Below are positions 4,457-6,552 of a DNA stretch of 6,552 nucleotides, one piece after another; position 1 is the stretch's first letter, and every line of letters starts with the position of its first letter. Source of the DNA: Thermococcus sp. (GTDB taxonomy: Archaea; Methanobacteriota_B; Thermococci; Thermococcales; Thermococcaceae); assembly GCA_026987155.1 (NCBI GenBank), contig JALSNG010000105.1, positions 1 through 6,552 on the forward strand, read 5' to 3'. The notes under the pieces are model-generated. The model did not search any database and was not told the origin of the DNA. It saw nothing but the letters and a program-made list of their open reading frames with translations. The translations under genes and the position numbers were made by a program.

Positions 4457-6552
4457 TCAGATGGCCGCCACGGCCACTTGGGGAGCACTCGTCTGGGCAA
4501 ACGCGTTCATGAACTGCACGAAGACGTGGCTGTAGGCCCAGTCCGGATCGCTCGTCCCCCTGTGGAGCGGTGAGACCTCTCCGTTGGGTCCCGGATGATC
4601 TCTGTCGACGCTCCAGAAGGCGAGGGAGCGTATCCTGTGCTGAACCGCCCAGTCAACGAGCTGTTGAGCGTCGCTGAGTGTGAACACGCTCTTGTCGTCG
4701 TTTACACCGATCATGGGAGTTAATCCTATCATTCCCCATATCTCGTCGTCGGTCTTGTTCGGGTATATCTGCTTGAGCTGGTTGAAGAGGTGCTCCGCAA
4801 CGCTTATGGCGTTTTGAGCGTTGGCAGCTGTCCAGTAGTAATCCATGACCATTGGATTAACCCTATCGACTCTAACTCCCTTCTGGGCCATTGTCTGGAT
4901 TATGGAGTAGCCCGCACCGACGAGGCCCGCCCCGGGGTCGCTGGGCAGGGTGAAGCTGAACCTTATGTTGGGTCTCTGCTGCTGGACTATCAGGAGTGCA
5001 TCCGCGAGGAGGTCGGCGCTGATGGAGCTCTCTATGTCAAAGTCAAAGTAGGTGGCGTTATACATGTCCGCTATCTGGATGTACCAGTCTGCGAGTTGCT
5101 GGGCGCTCTTGGCCTGCTGGCAGAGGTACGGGCCGAGGGCACCTCCGAACGAGATTATAACGTCGCCACCCGCTTCCCTGAGGTCCTTGACTTCATCCAG
5201 GAACCTGTCGAGGGGTATTCCGCCTGCCCAAGAGGGTCCGTTGTAGACCGAGCTGTATAGGATGAAGGCGAGGGTGAAGTACGGTGTTCCAGTCAGGTTG
5301 TAATACTCAACGAGCGGCTTGTGGACCCCGAGGCTCATGTCGATGTATGGCGCAAAGAAGTGCTCTGGCAGCCCCGGACCAGCGGGTACGTATGTGGTGT
5401 TGTTTGAAATCCCGTTACTTCCCCCGCCTGATGTCTCGTTACCGCCTGTCTGGTTGTTTGAGGTTTCGTTACTGCTTCCGCCCGAGGTCTCGTTACCACT
5501 CGTCTGGTTTGAAGTCTCGTTTGAAACGCTCGTCCCCTGTGGCCATACGTCCCAGGTTTGGCCGTTAACTTCGAGGATCATGTACTCGACGGGTTTGCTT
5601 CCGGTTGCTATGAATCCGAAGCTTGCGGTTGGTCCTTTGTTCCAGCTTACGGGGGTGAATATAACGTAACCGTCCTGTTCGGCTTTGTTAACGCTCCATG
5701 AGCTTGTTACGGTTGAATCGTTCTTGAGTTTGACTTTTAAAACCCAATCGTAAGTTCCGCCCAAGTCTAAGGTTACATCATACTCTGTGCTTCCCCAGTC
5801 GCTGGTTTTAACGCTTATTGCCCCTGGTTTAACCAAGTTGCCTGAGGTTTCATTACTTCCAACTCCTCCTGAAGTCTCGTTACCGCCTGTCTGGTTGTTT
5901 GAAGTACCGTTACTGCTTCCGCCCGAGGTCTCATTACCACTCGTTTGATTGCCGGTGGTGTTTCCTGTGGTAGTGTTGTCTGTAACGTTCCCCGAAGTCC
6001 CGTTAGTTTCATTACCTGGCACGTTACCTCCTCCACCTGAGGTGGAGTTGCCATAACTTGGCTCCGGGACCGTTAAGTTAGCTGGCGCCGTCGCTCCGAG
6101 GTAGTAAGTGTCGGGTATCCATGCGGGTGACCTCTCTCCGAGGTGGTTCAGCACGGTGTCGAGGAGCGGGTGGCTGTCTGTTCCGGGCTTCCTGTCTGCG
6201 GTTATCTCCCAGACCATTACACCGCCTATGCCGTTCTTGAGGGCGTAGTCCACCTTTATGCCTATGGCCCTCGGGTCGTCAAAGGTTATGAACACCTTCT
6301 TCGTCGGTGAGTACAGCCAGGGCACCATGGCTATCGGATCCCAGTAATAGTTGTAGTCCGAGCTCTGGTTCTTCTCCGCCACATCCCAGTAGTCCATGAT
6401 GCCGTGCGTTTCATAGGCCGGCCCCCACGTTCCGTCGGGAGTACCACTGAAAGGCTGATAGAGACCGTTGTTCTCTGACGGAACGTTTGCAAAGCTCCTG
6501 CCGTAGAAGGGCAGTCCAAGGACGATCTTCGTCCTGTCTGGAACGTGGTGGA
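4457..6552 (-). CDS. chiA: Multidomain GH18 chitinase (ChiA type), N-terminus beyond window edge
   Basis: The frame is open to the right edge, so the visible 697 residues (numbered here from the first full codon at 6550) are the C-terminal part of a larger protein. In order: the end of GH18 domain A (1-139), a linker rich in N, T, S and G (about 162-241), a CBM2-like chitin-binding domain (about 242-340), a second linker (341-387), and a complete GH18 domain B (about 394-690) ending at the TGA. The order A-CBM-B matches the Thermococcus/Pyrococcus chitinases, in which domain A is exo-acting and B endo-acting, and which are secreted to degrade chitin to chitobiose for uptake and glycolysis. 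The signal peptide and the catalytic acid of domain A lie outside the window. From memory the T. kodakarensis enzyme carries three chitin-binding domains; only one is visible between A and B here. The internal methionine at 6397 is not a start, since it falls within domain A. Confidence 0.93.
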   Translation of the reverse strand, partial: HHVPDRTKIVLGLPFYGRSFANVPSENNGLYQPFSGTPDGTWGPAYETHGIMDYWDVAEKNQSSDYNYYWDPIAMVPWLYSPTKKVFITFDDPRAIGIKVDYALKNGIGGVMVWEITADRKPGTDSHPLLDTVLNHLGERSPAWIPDTYYLGATAPANLTVPEPSYGNSTSGGGGNVPGNETNGTSGNVTDNTTTGNTTGNQTSGNETSGGSSNGTSNNQTGGNETSGGVGSNETSGNLVKPGAISVKTSDWGSTEYDVTLDLGGTYDWVLKVKLKNDSTVTSSWSVNKAEQDGYVIFTPVSWNKGPTASFGFIATGSKPVEYMILEVNGQTWDVWPQGTSVSNETSNQTSGNETSGGSSNETSNNQTGGNETSGGGSNGISNNTTYVPAGPGLPEHFFAPYIDMSLGVHKPLVEYYNLTGTPYFTLAFILYSSVYNGPSWAGGIPLDRFLDEVKDLREAGGDVIISFGGALGPYLCQQAKSAQQLADWYIQIADMYNATYFDFDIESSISADLLADALLIVQQQRPNIRFSFTLPSDPGAGLVGAGYSIIQTMAQKGVRVDRVNPMVMDYYWTAANAQNAISVAEHLFNQLKQIYPNKTDDEIWGMIGLTPMIGVNDDKSVFTLSDAQQLVDWAVQHRIRSLAFWSVDRDHPGPNGEVSPLHRGTSDPDWAYSHVFVQFMNAFAQTSAPQVAVAAI
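4490..5371 (-). other. GH18 catalytic domain B, complete
   Basis: The domain starts at LPEHFFAPYIDMSLG and runs nearly to the stop. Barrel strands are visible in YFTLAFIL, GGDVIISFGGALG (the SxGG motif of strand 3), ATYFDFDIE (strand 4), IRFSFTLPS, VNPMVMDYYW (strand 6, with the conserved M-D-Y), WGMIGLTPMIG, and SLAFWSVDRD (strand 8 tryptophan). The acid motif YFDFDIE places the catalytic glutamate at codon 5030-5032, with two partner aspartates, 190 residues before the C-terminus; I recall nearly the same spacing in the Pyrococcus furiosus domain AD2. All catalytic elements look intact, so this domain should be active and endo-acting by homology. Confidence 0.9.
5390..5530 (-). repeat. Linker 2: low-complexity N/T/S/G region of the chitinase
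   Basis: About 47 residues join the CBM to domain B, again built of NETSG, NQTSG and NQTGG units with about eight N-x-T sequons. Most of it is a near copy of part of linker 1. Confidence 0.85.
5423..5509 (-). repeat. Direct repeat flanking the CBM, copy B (in linker 2)
   Basis: These 87 bases match 5864-5950 at 78 positions (9 mismatches) in the same orientation and reading frame. The longest identical runs are 29 nt (5433-5461) and 25 nt (5467-5491). Both copies encode the pattern NQTSGNETSGGSSN, one variable residue, then TSNNQTGGNETSGG. Confidence 0.9.
5531..5827 (-). other. CBM2-like chitin-binding domain
   Basis: About 99 residues run from PGAISVKTSDWGS to WDVWPQG. The domain is beta-rich with several tryptophans (TYDWVLKVKL, SSWSVNKAE, TPVSWNKGP, GQTWDVWP), as in family 2 carbohydrate-binding modules, where surface tryptophans stack on chitin. 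It has no cysteines, as I recall for the homologous Pyrococcus domain. It presumably anchors both catalytic domains to crystalline chitin. Confidence 0.8.
5828..6064 (-). repeat. Linker 1: low-complexity N/T/S/G repeat region of the chitinase
   Basis: About 79 residues between domain A and the CBM are built almost wholly of N, T, S, G and E, in variants of NETSG, NQTSG and NGTSN. I count about 12 N-x-T/S sequons, so it is probably an extended, N-glycosylated flexible linker outside the cell. Part of it (5864-5950) recurs in linker 2. Confidence 0.85.
5864..5950 (-). repeat. Direct repeat flanking the CBM, copy A (in linker 1)
   Basis: This is the partner of 5423-5509, offset by exactly 441 nt (147 codons). 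The two copies bracket the CBM2-like domain, so recombination between them would remove or duplicate the domain without breaking the frame. Confidence 0.9.
6134..6550 (-). other. C-terminal part of GH18 catalytic domain A
   Basis: Residues 1-139 of the fragment contain GLPFYGRSF (12-20), typical of a late GH18 barrel strand, then an insertion-domain-like stretch with ETHGIMDYWDV (47-57), then FITFDDPRAIGIKVDYAL (87-104) and GGVMVWEITAD (109-119). The tryptophan in the last motif is the conserved residue at the end of the eighth barrel strand lining the -1 subsite. The DxxDxDxE acid motif would be upstream, outside the window. Confidence 0.88.

Noticed and set aside
4042..4500. Minus-strand open frame across the end of the radical SAM gene and the chitinase stop
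   Set aside because: It is antisense to a well-supported gene and overlaps the chitinase C-terminus in another frame, with no recognisable motif.
5815..6054. Alternative frame of the minus strand over linker 1
   Set aside because: It is a by-product of the repetitive linker DNA read in a second frame; the real frame continues smoothly from domain A into the CBM.
5390..6064. Clustered short repeats as a CRISPR array
   Set aside because: The repeats are codon-phased, encode NETSG-type linker units, have no unique spacers of constant length, and lie within an open coding frame.
4457..6397. Chitinase as a complete gene starting at the methionine at 6397
   Set aside because: The frame stays open to the window edge and the upstream 51 codons continue GH18 domain A (GLPFYGRSF), so 6397 is internal.

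Overview
The window looks like a chromosomal segment from a hyperthermophilic archaeon of the order Thermococcales, most likely Thermococcus. The evidence is a TrmBL1/Tgr-type TrmB regulator, an archaeal RNase P Pop5 subunit, a two-catalytic-domain GH18 chitinase of the Thermococcus ChiA type, a phosphopentomutase-type PMM/PGM enzyme, very short intergenic gaps, archaeal TATA boxes and GGTG/GGAGG ribosome binding sites. All identifications come from reading the translations and from memory of the families; no search was run.

Layout, left to right. (1) 1-1345, minus: a nearly complete PMM/PGM-family mutase, probably a phosphopentomutase, whose last few residues lie outside the window. (2) 1359-1769, minus: a UPF0146-type protein with a Rossmann/methyltransferase-like fold, 13 nt upstream of the mutase and probably co-transcribed with it. 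(3) 1770-1890: a divergent promoter region with a TATA box usable on both strands and an imperfect TATCAC palindrome resembling the Thermococcales glycolytic motif. (4) 1891-2916, plus: the TrmBL1/Tgr-like sugar-responsive regulator. (5) 2913-3275, minus: RNase P component 2 (Pop5), tail-to-tail with the regulator and overlapping it by 4 nt. (6) About 3276-3336: a 61-nt divergent promoter region. (7) 3337-4422, plus: an orphan radical SAM protein of the COG2108 type. (8) 4457-6552, minus: the C-terminal 697 residues of a secreted multidomain chitinase (end of GH18 domain A, sequon-rich linker, CBM2-like domain, second linker, complete GH18 domain B). Its N-terminus lies beyond the right edge.

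How the genes relate. Chitinase, sugar-dependent regulator and phosphopentomutase all concern carbon supply: extracellular chitin breakdown, control of glycolysis versus gluconeogenesis, and interconversion of pentose phosphates. RNase P and the radical SAM protein have no obvious link to this theme. There are no tRNA or rRNA genes, CRISPR arrays, insertion sequences or defence modules, and no gene-free stretch longer than about 125 bases. I do not see a convincing entirely new system. The points most worth a second look are the repeat-bounded CBM cassette in the chitinase, the possible autoregulatory operator of the regulator, and the uncharacterised radical SAM and UPF0146 proteins.
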